Shown one piece after another: positions 1 through 9,400 of a stretch of 64,000 bases of DNA. Origin of the DNA: Armatimonadota bacterium (GTDB taxonomy: Bacteria; Armatimonadota; UBA5829; DTJY01); assembly GCA_029907255.1 (NCBI GenBank), contig JARYMF010000001.1, positions 248,001-312,000 of the forward strand, in the 5' to 3' direction. A program made the translations under genes and the position numbers. The notes below the pieces were generated by a model. The model worked only from the letters and a program-made list of their open reading frames with translations, was not told the DNA's origin and did not search any database. Position 1 is the first letter of the stretch; each line of letters opens with the position of its first letter.

Positions 1-414
1 GATTGGCCATTTTTTATCATTCTCTCTCAATTTGGAAAAATTGGCTACATCAATCAGACTATGGGTGCTTATCGCAGACGAACTGAGGCGGCCACAGCAG
101 GTGGCGCGGCAAAGTTCGGTCCCAAGGGTGAGCTATTTCTTCAAGGTGAGCTGAAAATCTATAGGTTACTGGATAACTATTTTCACGGCAGATATAGGTC
201 CATAATTCGGCCCGCAGTTTCAAGAAGATACTATTTGTTATCAACCCATTTTGAGAAGATTGGCAACCTATCCAAAGCCAAGAAGTATGCTCTTTATAGA
301 TTGGCAACTAGATCATTCAACGATGGTGAAGAGAATATATTGAAGCATCTTTTTCGCCTTTACATGCCAGGAGTATATGGCTTTATAAAGGCTCTGCGGA
401 GTGCAATGTCATGA
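1..414 (+). CDS. Glycosyltransferase family 2, C-terminal part (truncated by window edge)
   Basis: The reading frame is open from the first base, so the gene begins before the window and only its last 137 residues are seen; the ATG at 61 is internal. The opening residues DWPFFIILSQFGKIGYIN followed by QTMGAYRRR match the end of the catalytic domain of GT2 enzymes, where a D-[WY]-P-F-x-L block is followed by an acceptor-side block ending in a YR motif. The rest is a helical tail without a known motif. The stop overlaps the ATG of the next glycosyltransferase (ATGA at 411-414), which indicates co-transcription. The likely role is sugar transfer onto a lipid-linked or growing surface glycan in the cytoplasm. 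Donor and acceptor cannot be told. Confidence 0.7.
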   Translation, partial: DWPFFIILSQFGKIGYINQTMGAYRRRTEAATAGGAAKFGPKGELFLQGELKIYRLLDNYFHGRYRSIIRPAVSRRYYLLSTHFEKIGNLSKAKKYALYRLATRSFNDGEENILKHLFRLYMPGVYGFIKALRSAMS

Positions 415-1595
415 GAATCTTGTATTTAAGCCATATTCTGCCTGTTTCGGAGACAACTGGAGACCTAAGGCACTACCGCTTTCTAAAGGGATTAGCCAGA
501 AAAAATTTGGTGCGGCTATTAGTGTGTACGAGCCAAATTACTTGGACAAGCGAGGATATTCGGCGACTTGAGGATTTCGTTAACGGAATCGAGGTCATCC
601 AGTTGAAGCCGCCATGTGCTTCAAAAGTAACTAGGTTTACGAATCGAATGCTTTGGTCTTTGTCGTTTAATGTGGAACCTTGGTGGCTTGATTATGATTT
701 TGAAAAGGCATTAATACGTTCAATCGAAAATTTCCAGCCGGACGTTATACATGCTAATATGCCCACTGCGAGGCACTGTTTTAGAATTAAGGGAATCCCT
801 ATGGTGGTTGACATCTGCGACGCAGTGTCGCTTCAGTCGCCTTTACATGGTGGTTGGCTAAGGTCACGGTGGTGGCTGAAGGGCTATCGGGAGATGGAGG
901 TATTCATTGGTTCGTTTGCAGATAAGGTGTTGGTAATTTCTGAGCGAGATGCAGCGGCGATTAACTGCCCTCGTAGAAAAATAGCCGTTGTGCCAAATGG
1001 TGTTGACCTGGAATATTACCAACCATGTGAGAAAATGTATGACAGGCATATGGTGTGCTTTGTAGGTGCAATGGATTACCTTCCTAACGTAGATGCCGCT
1101 GTATATTTTGCAAGTAAGGTATGGCCATTAGTGCGCGAAGTGTCCCCATCTGCAAAGGCTTACATTGTTGGGAAGAATCCTTTGCCTGTGGTTCAGAAAC
1201 TTCACGGTCGGAACGGCATTGTCGTTACCGGCACTGTAGATGATGTCCGTCCTTATATCTGGCGGTGTGCTACAACGGTTGCTCCTTTGAGATTTGCTTC
1301 TGGAATGCAGAATAAAGTGCTTCAGTCTTTGGCAATGGGTGTTCCGGTGGTAATGACGCCGGCCGCGAATGGCGGAATTGGGGCTTGCGAGGAGAACGGA
1401 GTTATTGTTACGTCGGACCCTAATGGAATGGCGGAGGCAATAGTTTGCCTTATGCGTGATAGTAAGCGTCGAAAAACGCTAGGCATGCTCGGCAGGCACT
1501 ATGTGGAGAAGAACTTTACTTGGGAACGATCTATTGACTCTTTGGAGGCGGTTTACCACGAAGTGCTTGGAAACCGTGCTGCCATGGTTGCCTGA
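411..1595 (+). CDS. GT4-type glycosyltransferase (PEP-CTERM/EpsH1-associated sugar transferase-like)
   Basis: A 394-residue protein with the two-domain GT-B layout. The N-terminal acceptor domain begins MRILYLSHILPVSETTGDLR. The donor domain begins near residue 215 with FVGAMDYLPNVDAA and carries SGMQNKVLQSLAMGVPVV, the donor-binding block typical of the sugar transferases linked to exosortase/EpsH loci (TIGR03087-like). It should transfer an activated sugar to a surface polysaccharide precursor in the cytoplasm. It is translationally coupled to the GT2 gene upstream (4-base overlap) and followed by another GT2. Its paralogues at 2580 and 11442 (minus) share the architecture. No exosortase gene is present in this window, so the link to PEP-CTERM biology is only by similarity. 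Confidence 0.8.
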   Translation: MRILYLSHILPVSETTGDLRHYRFLKGLARKNLVRLLVCTSQITWTSEDIRRLEDFVNGIEVIQLKPPCASKVTRFTNRMLWSLSFNVEPWWLDYDFEKALIRSIENFQPDVIHANMPTARHCFRIKGIPMVVDICDAVSLQSPLHGGWLRSRWWLKGYREMEVFIGSFADKVLVISERDAAAINCPRRKIAVVPNGVDLEYYQPCEKMYDRHMVCFVGAMDYLPNVDAAVYFASKVWPLVREVSPSAKAYIVGKNPLPVVQKLHGRNGIVVTGTVDDVRPYIWRCATTVAPLRFASGMQNKVLQSLAMGVPVVMTPAANGGIGACEENGVIVTSDPNGMAEAIVCLMRDSKRRKTLGMLGRHYVEKNFTWERSIDSLEAVYHEVLGNRAAMVA

Positions 1596-1608
1596 ACTTG
1601 GGTTTATT

Positions 1609-2583
1609 ATGATTACTATTGCAATTTGTACATACAACCGGGGTGATATGTTGAAGGATGCTCTTGACAGCTTTTTTAAACAGGAGCATCTAGAAAGCAT
1701 ACCATACGAATTGCTACTGGTTGATAATGGCTCCACCGATGACACGCCGGAAGTAGCTAAATTTTTTTCAAGTCGCCCAGGTGTTCGATATGTTTTTGAA
1801 GAGCGTCAGGGGCTTTCCAATGCCAGAAATCGGGCTATTTTGGAAGCCAAGGGGGAAATCATAGCATATGCAGATGATGATGTATTGTTTTCCCCCTACT
1901 GGTTGAAAGAATTGTGGGAAGGGGCAAATCGTTGGGCGAATGCGTCAATTTTTGGGGGCAAAGCAGTGGCGCATTGGGATTTTCCGAAACCTCGGTGGTT
2001 TGTTGATCATGGGCCCTACACAATGCGTGGAATGATTTCACATTTTGAACCAGACCTCCCCGAAGGGCCAATGTCGCTATGTCCATTTGGATGCAACATG
2101 GCTTTTCGCACAGAAGTCCTGAGCAAAACCCCGGGTTTTCCAACTGAGATGGGCCGAAATGGGGATTCAATCGTTTGCGGCGAAGAAACGGTTTTAGTTC
2201 AAAGGCTTCAAAAAGAAGGCCACATAGTTGTATATCTTCCGAAAGCTTTGTTGTACCACAGGGTCCACGGCAACCGTGCGAGCAAGAAGTATTATGTAAA
2301 TTGGGCAAAAATATACCGCTCAAGTATTCGCCTTTGGAATCCTCAGGAATATTCTCGTAATTCCGAGCCATTCTGGAGATTGTTGAGACGTAATTGCTGG
2401 GTAGGAAAGAATATTATTAAGCACTTTGCAGAATGGCTTTGGTTAGGTTTGACTTTTCGCTGGTCAGCAATGTTTTCGAGGTGGTTGGCAATAGTTGGAT
2501 TGATGGAGCATCTCAGGCTGGAGTTTGCATCCGGTGAGAGCCTACTTGCAAGTTTAACAAAGGACGTGGATGCACGGCAATGA
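1609..2583 (+). CDS. Glycosyltransferase family 2
   Basis: A GT-A fold glycosyltransferase of 324 residues. I chose the ATG at 1609 because the protein then starts MITIAICTYNRGDMLKDALD, the normal GT2 N-terminus; an earlier ATG at 1501 in the same frame would add 36 residues inside the upstream gene and is unlikely. Seen motifs are the nucleotide-binding VDNGSTDDTPEV, ARNRAILEAKGEI and the metal-binding ADDDV. A later FGCNMAFRTEVL lies in the acceptor region. It lies 13 bases after the upstream GT and overlaps the next GT by 4 bases (ATGA), so these genes form one operon. Donor and acceptor sugars are unknown. Confidence 0.82.
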   Translation: MITIAICTYNRGDMLKDALDSFFKQEHLESIPYELLLVDNGSTDDTPEVAKFFSSRPGVRYVFEERQGLSNARNRAILEAKGEIIAYADDDVLFSPYWLKELWEGANRWANASIFGGKAVAHWDFPKPRWFVDHGPYTMRGMISHFEPDLPEGPMSLCPFGCNMAFRTEVLSKTPGFPTEMGRNGDSIVCGEETVLVQRLQKEGHIVVYLPKALLYHRVHGNRASKKYYVNWAKIYRSSIRLWNPQEYSRNSEPFWRLLRRNCWVGKNIIKHFAEWLWLGLTFRWSAMFSRWLAIVGLMEHLRLEFASGESLLASLTKDVDARQ

Positions 2584-3746
2584 AAATAATGTACGTCGCA
2601 ACTCAGCGTCCATGGCCTCTAACTGTCGGTTCGAGAATAAGAAGCTACCACGTAATCAAAGGTCTTGCACGTAACCACGATGTAACCATTGCCCTTGTAA
2701 CGGATAACCCAGCCGAAGGCGAAGAGCCTGAGTCTGACCAATGGCCTAAATGTCGCTTGCGAATGCTTAATCGCAAAGCGACAACCTTCAGTCGGTCCTT
2801 ATTGAGCAGACTGTGGACAAGATATCGAATGGTGATGCATCCTGCACATAAGGATGTTTTCAGGGAATCGCTGCTCAAGCTTATAGACAAAGTTCAGCCT
2901 GATGTTACCTGGTATTATCAAGCGACGCCGCTGTGGATGGCCGGTTGTGTTAATGATATTCCGCGCGTCTATGATATGGATGACTTCGAGTCCCGCAAGT
3001 ATTCTCAGTTAGCTCGGCATAGCCAGCTTTGGATGCGATTTGTGATAACCTTGGACACTATACCTTTTGCAAGAGATGAATGGGCGATGCTCAGGCGCGC
3101 AAATGTTGTGTTGGTGTCTAACCCTAATGATTTGTCTGTTCTCGATGGGAAGGCAAAGTCCTCGGTTATTGTCTTGCCAAATGGATTCGATTTTAAAGCT
3201 CCAAATATTCGCTACCGCCAAGAGAAGCGTATACTCTTCTTTGGGTGTATGACCTACGGTCCTTGTGCCGATGGTATTGCTTGGTTTTGCGACTCCGTCT
3301 GGCCTAAGATTATAAAAATGGATGCCGATACTCGATTGGATATTGTTGGGAGCTATCCAGATGAGCTGGCTAGACTTAGCAAAGTGCAAGGCGTTACAAT
3401 GCATGGTTTTGTAGAGAATCTAGAGCCATTTATCCAAAAGTCAGCGTTTCTCGTTGTTCCTTTGCGGATTGCTGGCGGCACTAGAATCAAGATACTTGAA
3501 GCATGGGCAAAGGGGCTGCCGGTTGTCTCAACTTCAATTGGTTGTGAAGGTCTTGGCGCTAAAGACGGCGTCCATCTTCTCATTGGAGACACACCTGAAA
3601 TGCTTGCTGAAAGATGCGTGGAGTTACTCCGGTCGCCTGAGTTGGGGCAAAAGCTTGCACAGGAGTCTTTCGATTACGGGAAACAGACCTTTGATTGGGA
3701 ACAACTATATCCGATACTTGAAAGAGCCTTATCACTTGCAAATTAG
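2580..3746 (+). CDS. GT4-type glycosyltransferase
   Basis: A 388-residue GT-B glycosyltransferase starting MKIMYVATQRPWPLTVGSRI. The glycine-rich N-terminal loop and the C-terminal donor domain (ILFFGCMTYGPCADGIAWF, then GGTRIKILEAWAKGLPVV) mark a GT4-family enzyme. It is close in architecture to the proteins at 411-1595 and 11442-12659. The ATG overlaps the upstream stop (ATGA), so it is the last gene of the + strand glycosyltransferase operon. It converges on the export gene that ends at 3792. The role is inferred to be addition of one sugar in the repeat unit of the surface polysaccharide. Confidence 0.82.
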   Translation: MKIMYVATQRPWPLTVGSRIRSYHVIKGLARNHDVTIALVTDNPAEGEEPESDQWPKCRLRMLNRKATTFSRSLLSRLWTRYRMVMHPAHKDVFRESLLKLIDKVQPDVTWYYQATPLWMAGCVNDIPRVYDMDDFESRKYSQLARHSQLWMRFVITLDTIPFARDEWAMLRRANVVLVSNPNDLSVLDGKAKSSVIVLPNGFDFKAPNIRYRQEKRILFFGCMTYGPCADGIAWFCDSVWPKIIKMDADTRLDIVGSYPDELARLSKVQGVTMHGFVENLEPFIQKSAFLVVPLRIAGGTRIKILEAWAKGLPVVSTSIGCEGLGAKDGVHLLIGDTPEMLAERCVELLRSPELGQKLAQESFDYGKQTFDWEQLYPILERALSLAN

Positions 3747-3791
3747 CACTGCGCTTAGTGTTTGCCTCTTGGTGATGTGGCGCTTATGTTT

Positions 3792-4913
3792 TTAGCGCAC
3801 CAGAATCCAGCCTAGACTTCCCAGAACACTTAAAATCTGCAGGAAATCAGGGGAGGTTCGCCTAGTTGGAATAATGATGCTGTCACCGGGTTGGATGACA
3901 ACAACTGGGCTTTGGCCCTTTCTTATTTTGTCAAGGTTAACCTTTTCTGACCTGACGATGCCGCCCGACGTATGTACAACTTCAATTTGATCAATTTTGG
4001 CGTCTTTAGTCAGTCCTCCGGCTTCTGCTGTTGCCTCTTCAATCGTCATTCTACCTTTTAGCGAATAACGCCCGGGATTTTTGACGCCGCCCTGTATGAC
4101 AAAATATGCGTCATCAAGTTTTGGAACAAAGATCGTATCGCCTGCACTGACAGTTAAGTCAGCGGTTGGATCTCCAGCCATTGCTCGTTCATAATCTATG
4201 GGGATTGCTTCCTGGCTTGCGTCGTGCTTAAGAGTTATCTTTGAGGTATCTGCATCCGGAGTGACGCCCCCAGCTGCAGCAATCGCTTCTCGAATTGTCA
4301 TCCCAGGCTTCAGGGCCGTTGTGCCTGCTTTGTTCACCGCACCCAGGACAAGTACTGCGTCGGCTAAGTTCTGACGTGGCACAATTATCGTGTCTCCATC
4401 TTCAAGAAGTATGTTTGGTGTAAGGTCTTTGCCAGAAAGGAAGAGCGTAAGATCGGTGTTTATTATCTGTGATTTTCTTTGGATGGTTATATTTGAAAGG
4501 TCTGCGGTATTTAGATATTCAGCTCCTGCCAGAGCTTCCATAAGTCTTGCATTTGGCTCAAGCATTAGCACACCGCGCTTTTGTACCTCGCCAGCGACAA
4601 ATACGCGTTTCTTTCCAACAGCGATTAGCTCCACCGAAACTTCCGGTTGGACGATGTACTCTTTAAGAGCATTTCGAATTGCTTCGGCTGCTTCGGCGCA
4701 GGTCATCCCCTCGAGTTTAATTCTATCTATAAGCGCAAGCGAGATGTATCCATCGTCGCCAATGACGGTCTCTTTCGTAACTTCTGGCTCGTCCAAGACG
4801 TTTATCCTAATATGGTCACCTCGCCCAAGCTTGTGTTCATTTTGTGTCTCTGCGGCGAATGAGCATGTACAAAGGAGAACGATGAGTGTCAGACATAAGA
4901 TATTTTTCAGCAT
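3792..4913 (-). CDS. Wza-like polysaccharide export protein with SLBB repeats
   Basis: A 373-residue secreted protein of the polysaccharide biosynthesis/export family. From the N-terminus it has a signal peptide (MLKNILCLTLIVLLCTCSFA), a Poly_export domain starting near KLGRGDHIRINVLDEPEV, then three soluble ligand-binding beta-grasp (SLBB) repeats, each of the V-x-GAV/GGV-x-x-PG-x-x-x-L type with downstream GD-x-I-x-VP. I set the start at 4913, because AGGAGG sits 6 bases upstream; an ATG six codons earlier lacks a Shine-Dalgarno site. It should form the periplasmic/outer-membrane channel through which the Wzc/Wzy products of this locus leave the cell, and so implies a diderm envelope. The short C-terminal hydrophobic segment may be membrane-associated. 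Confidence 0.87.
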   Translation of the reverse strand: MLKNILCLTLIVLLCTCSFAAETQNEHKLGRGDHIRINVLDEPEVTKETVIGDDGYISLALIDRIKLEGMTCAEAAEAIRNALKEYIVQPEVSVELIAVGKKRVFVAGEVQKRGVLMLEPNARLMEALAGAEYLNTADLSNITIQRKSQIINTDLTLFLSGKDLTPNILLEDGDTIIVPRQNLADAVLVLGAVNKAGTTALKPGMTIREAIAAAGGVTPDADTSKITLKHDASQEAIPIDYERAMAGDPTADLTVSAGDTIFVPKLDDAYFVIQGGVKNPGRYSLKGRMTIEEATAEAGGLTKDAKIDQIEVVHTSGGIVRSEKVNLDKIRKGQSPVVVIQPGDSIIIPTRRTSPDFLQILSVLGSLGWILVR

Positions 4914-4991
4914 GGCAGACCTCCTGCGCAAAGAGCTGACAAATTAGTATTCCCTTGGGAGTTGGCGGCAAAACATGCTTGGTTCGTGTTC

Positions 4992-6191
4992 TTATGGGCG
5001 TTTGTTGCTCAACCTTTTGCCAAGCCGCAGCTTTTTGGTTGATTTTATACAAAGAGATGACCAAAGCAAGTCAAGCTTTTCATGAGTGCCAGCTGCGAGC
5101 TCTTGTTTTAGAATAAAAGCACTTGCTATGGCTAGTGTAAAGCCAATAGCATGGAATATCGCAACAGGATATTTCAGTCGAAAGTAGAAATCTTCCCAAC
5201 TGATAATTTCATTTGCAATTTTTGGAAGAAAAGAAGTTGGCAGTGCTAGCGGAATGCCTGTAAGAACGAATATTAAGAGTATAAGAGCCAATCCACGACA
5301 CCGATGCCATAATCCTTCAAAATAATAAGCCCAACATAGTGCTCCAATCGGCAGCATAATGGCAAACATCCGTATGGTGTCTGTAGCTAACGTGCTTGTA
5401 AGTAAAGCACCGAGTAACAGGCAAGCAAAGGATGTACTGATGGCGGGAAAAGCGTTTCTATTGCACATGGCTAGTCCCAAGAACATTGGTATCCAGAGCA
5501 CCCCGAATGTCAAATATATCTGTACGAAGTAAGTCAAATTTGATGGGAATACAAAACTCTGATGGCTACCATCGTCAATTATAAGTAATCTTGGCGTTAT
5601 AAAAGCAGCGAAGGAAATAAAAACAATAACAATAAAAGTTCGCCATTGTTTGGTAATGAGAAACGCGGGTACGAGAAAAAGCGTGGTTTCTCGCGCTAGG
5701 ACTCCTATTCCGGTTGTGATTGCGAAAAGTGTGGAATTTCCAACAAAGAGGGCATAAAGCATAATGGAAAGGCTCATTAGCCCAAAAGCATCTGTCAGGT
5801 ATGGATTCGAGTACATATAAAGATGCCCAGTTGAGGCGAAAAGACAAAGAATGCTAGCTAGTTTAATTGGAAAAGCAAACCCAAGCCGAGTAAGGCTAAA
5901 TAAACTCGAAAAATATAATGTGCCAAGACATAAGTAAGTAATTAATCTAAGCGCTAGGTCTGGAGGCATCGGCAGAAGTGAGGCTAGATATGGCACGAGA
6001 ACTCTGTACGAAAACGGAGGCGAAGACATTGACCCACTTGCCATAGATATATATTGAAGCGCATCAGGCGTCAAGCGTGTCCAGGGAGATAATCCATCAG
6101 GTTTCCGCTGGATGACAATAGAATGACCAATGGCGATGAGTACTACGCTGAGGGTTATAATTAAAAGTAATTTACGTGGGAATCTGTTCAA
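4992..6191 (-). CDS. Polytopic membrane protein of the polysaccharide locus
   Basis: A 399-residue protein with about ten predicted hydrophobic segments spread over its whole length and no soluble domain. A loop after the first segment reads TPDALQYISMASG and leads into PFSYRVLVPYLASLLP. This acidic first loop followed by a PFxxRxLxP block is seen in uncharacterised GT-C-like membrane proteins. The start codon is TTG at 6191 with GGTGAG upstream. It lies between the export gene and the giant secreted protein, so a role in lipid-linked sugar transfer or polysaccharide handling is a fair guess. I do not recognise a named family, and a transporter or polymerase remains possible. Confidence 0.6.
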   Translation of the reverse strand: MNRFPRKLLLIITLSVVLIAIGHSIVIQRKPDGLSPWTRLTPDALQYISMASGSMSSPPFSYRVLVPYLASLLPMPPDLALRLITYLCLGTLYFSSLFSLTRLGFAFPIKLASILCLFASTGHLYMYSNPYLTDAFGLMSLSIMLYALFVGNSTLFAITTGIGVLARETTLFLVPAFLITKQWRTFIVIVFISFAAFITPRLLIIDDGSHQSFVFPSNLTYFVQIYLTFGVLWIPMFLGLAMCNRNAFPAISTSFACLLLGALLTSTLATDTIRMFAIMLPIGALCWAYYFEGLWHRCRGLALILLIFVLTGIPLALPTSFLPKIANEIISWEDFYFRLKYPVAIFHAIGFTLAIASAFILKQELAAGTHEKLDLLWSSLCIKSTKKLRLGKRLSNKRP

Positions 6192-6344
6192 AATTGCTCA
6201 CCGCAACAGGTTTTTTTCGATAGACTCTGCTAGCTTTCTTAATGACTTTATAACCTAATTTACGTTGCTTTAACCCTTTTATGGAGCGCATGCTGTGGAA
6301 AGTTAATTTTGGCGGATGTTGGTTCCAGTGGGAAATTTAAAATT

Positions 6345-6393
6345 AGGGGTGCCATGAGAATTAACGATTATTGAAATTCCCTATGGCACCCCT
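6345..6393 (-). terminator. Inverted repeat, likely terminator of the giant secreted protein gene
   Basis: Two 11-base arms (6345-6355 and 6383-6393, AGGGGTGCCAT and its reverse complement) are perfect inverted repeats with a 27-base loop, 39 bases past the stop at 6432. On the minus strand the stem is followed by AATTTTAAATTT. The loop is long for an intrinsic terminator, so efficiency is uncertain. Confidence 0.5.
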
Positions 6394-6431
6394 TTATTAA
6401 CGTATCAACTTAGCTGGACTCAACCTGCATG

Positions 6432-9400
6432 TTAGTATACAGTGTAGGTTGCAGTGTTATTAACTGCTCCCACCGATGGTATTTTGTTGCCAGCAAGGTC
6501 AGATACGTTGATGACCTTCAAGGTGTAAGTTCCTCGGAGGTGACGAGTTGTTTTCAATAGAACACTCATGCCATCTGCTTGAAGTTTAGCACTTTGGAAC
6601 TTCACCTTAGCAGTAGTACTGTAGTTTGCGATAACATTCGCAGTCTCGGCTGTAACTGGCTCGTCAAAGTATACAATTATTGTATAGCGGTCTATTGCCT
6701 TAGCGGAGACTACCCTTGGCGGAATCGTGTCTTTTGCAAGGGGATTATCCAATTGATAGACAAGGCCTGGCACTTCATTGCCGGCTGTGTCGCAGATTCG
6801 AGCTGCGAATCCCCAGCCAGCTGTGAGGTTGTCGACCTTAATTAAAAGTCTGTTCCAGCCTTGTTTTAGCGTAATAGGAACTTTATCTTGGTCTTTGATA
6901 ACGGGTCTCCAGGCGGCGTTCTCGTGGATAAGCGTGCCATTCAACCATACTTTCACGCCATCATCGGATCCAAGGCGAAGTTCGCACGCTTGCTTGGAAG
7001 GTGAATTGATGTATAGATGGGCATACGCCACGGAATAATCAGTTGGATACAGTATGGCGCTCAAATCAATGACATCAATAGGCGATTTGTACGCCCACCA
7101 CGTCAAACCGTTGGAGATGTTGTTTGCTGATGGCGTAATTGTAGCCTCGCCAATATAGTCGGTTGATAATCCAGCACGATTTGTATTGTTAAACGGGCCA
7201 ATTACCAGCCATTCTCGAATGTAGGGTGCCGGCCCGGTGGTAGTCATTGGCAGGGTAGCAAACGTGTAGTCTTGGCTTACTGCCTCATTACCCGATGCAT
7301 CAGTTGAGCAGACACGGTAATGGTATAGTGTGTCTGGCGAGAGCGATGTTAGCCTCACAGTATGCTGTGTTACCAGCGTTGGGTCGGTTGTTTCATAACC
7401 ATATGATGTTGACGTGCCGTATTCAACCGTTGAAGTTGCTGCTTCATTGGTCTGCCAGCTGATTACTGCATCAGTTGCCCCCGATTGAGCTGAGATTCCC
7501 GAAATTGTTGGCGGAGTAGTATCGGGTGGCGTTGGCGTGATAAACACTAGGTCTGCGCTAATCGCAAGGTTGCCCGATGCATCTGCAGATTTCACTCTGT
7601 AGTGGTATGTGGTGCCCGGCAATAATCCGGTTAATATAATTGAGTGTTGGGTTGCCAATGTTGTATCTGATACATTACTGCCATATGCGGCTGTTGGGCC
7701 ATACTCAACCACAGAAGTACTTGGCTCATCAGTCTCCCAGGTAATCGCAGCCTGGTTGAAAGATGTTATGGTTGCAGACACGGCAGATATTACTGGTGGC
7801 GTTGTATCTGGTGGAGGGCTCTGCGGATTGTCAAGCGCATACTCTAGTCCGGGTATTTCTTTTCCACTCGAATCACATATGCGTGCATAAAAGCCCCAGC
7901 CTCCCGCAACTTGGTCTACCTTTATTAGCATCTTGTTCCAACCAGCTTGAAGGCTAATTGAAACCTTGTCTTGGTCTTTTACTGCAGGGCGGTACGCGAA
8001 GTTATCATGTACCAGGGTGCCGTTTATCCACACCTTGATGCCGTCATCCGAGCCTAGCCACAGCTGGCAGTTCTGAGCCGATGGAGATTTCACGTAAATG
8101 TGTGCGTAAGCAACGGTGTCGACGTTCGGATTGAAGATGGATGCAAAGTCAATGAGATCGCTTGTAGATTGATGTGGAGTCCATGTCAACCCGCCGGCTA
8201 CGTCTCCGGATGTTGGTGAAACATCCGTTTCACCAATTAAATTTAGATTATACCCATCTCTATTCGTATTATTAAACGGCCCCAATACTAGCCATGATCT
8301 AATAAATGGCGCAGTCGCTGTTACATCTGCTGAAGTAGTAAACGTATAATCGGCACTGACTGCGTTGTTTCCTGCTGAGTCTCTGGATTGTACACGGTAA
8401 TGATAGGTTGTCGAAGGCTGAAGACCTGTTAGCGTAATGCTATGAGAAGTAGATAGGACTGTTTCGTTGGAAACAGTGGTGCCGTAAGAAGTTGTCGTAC
8501 CATATTCCACCACTGAGGTGGCGTTTTCATTGGTTGTCCAAGTTACGGTTGCGCTGTTTGGACCTATGTTAGTGACTGATACACCTGAAATGACAGGTGG
8601 CGTAGTATCAGTTTGAGGTTGACTAGCTGTATCTGCAGGGAAAAGTATGGCACTCTCCACGTTTCGAAGACCTATTGATGTGATTGCTTCTGAGAGAGTT
8701 CCATCGGCTCGCAGGCTGTAGTAGCGATTTGATGTTCCTCCATCAGAGGTAGTATATGATGGAAGCGTAAATGTCACTCTTGATGCGTCGCCGAAATTGC
8801 TTTGCCCTGCAGGGTTCATTGGGCGACAAAGAATGAGAGCCTTTGTATATTGTCTCTTGTAAATGACGTAGGATTGGCCGACTGGGTCTGTGCCGCTCTT
8901 CCAGACTGAGTAAGGTTCAGTTGGAGTGCCTACATCCTTTTCCATTGCTGCAAACCACTGAACCGGTGTATATCCAAAGCCGTATATTCCAAAGTAGATA
9001 TAAGGTTCCTGCGCGATATAATGATGAGCCAAGAAGTGAATTTGCTCGCGCGCTCGGTCAGAGTAGCTAAAGAAGTAGCCGGTGAAGCAGTAGACACCTT
9101 TTGCATTTCGTGTGCGCCACTGTTCCCACTTTGATGGGCCTTGAGCTCCAGTGAAGCTGATGGTATTTTCCTCGTACACCGCGCCGCCAGCGTCTCCGGC
9201 TTCAGGGAATAAACCGCATGTATTTGGGCATATTAATTTGTTGCCAATTCCAGCCTTAACGTAAGCTATCAAGTTGATGGTGTGTTGCTTGTATATTGCA
9301 GGGTCTCTATTTGGATATTCGAGAACGCGGTCCTGACCATCAACAACGGTTGGCCAATCATAGTAGGGCAGGGTAGAATCCACGAAGATGCCGTCCCAAC

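Noticed and set aside
4390-4947. A 185-codon open frame on the + strand opposite the export gene
   Set aside because: It is antisense to a well-supported Wza-like gene, very rich in Ser and has no motif, so it is a shadow.
6700-8620. Repeated DNA in the giant protein gene as an insertion element or CRISPR-like array
   Set aside because: The repeats are long, diverged and in frame, and encode FN3 and lectin-like domains; they are protein-domain duplications.
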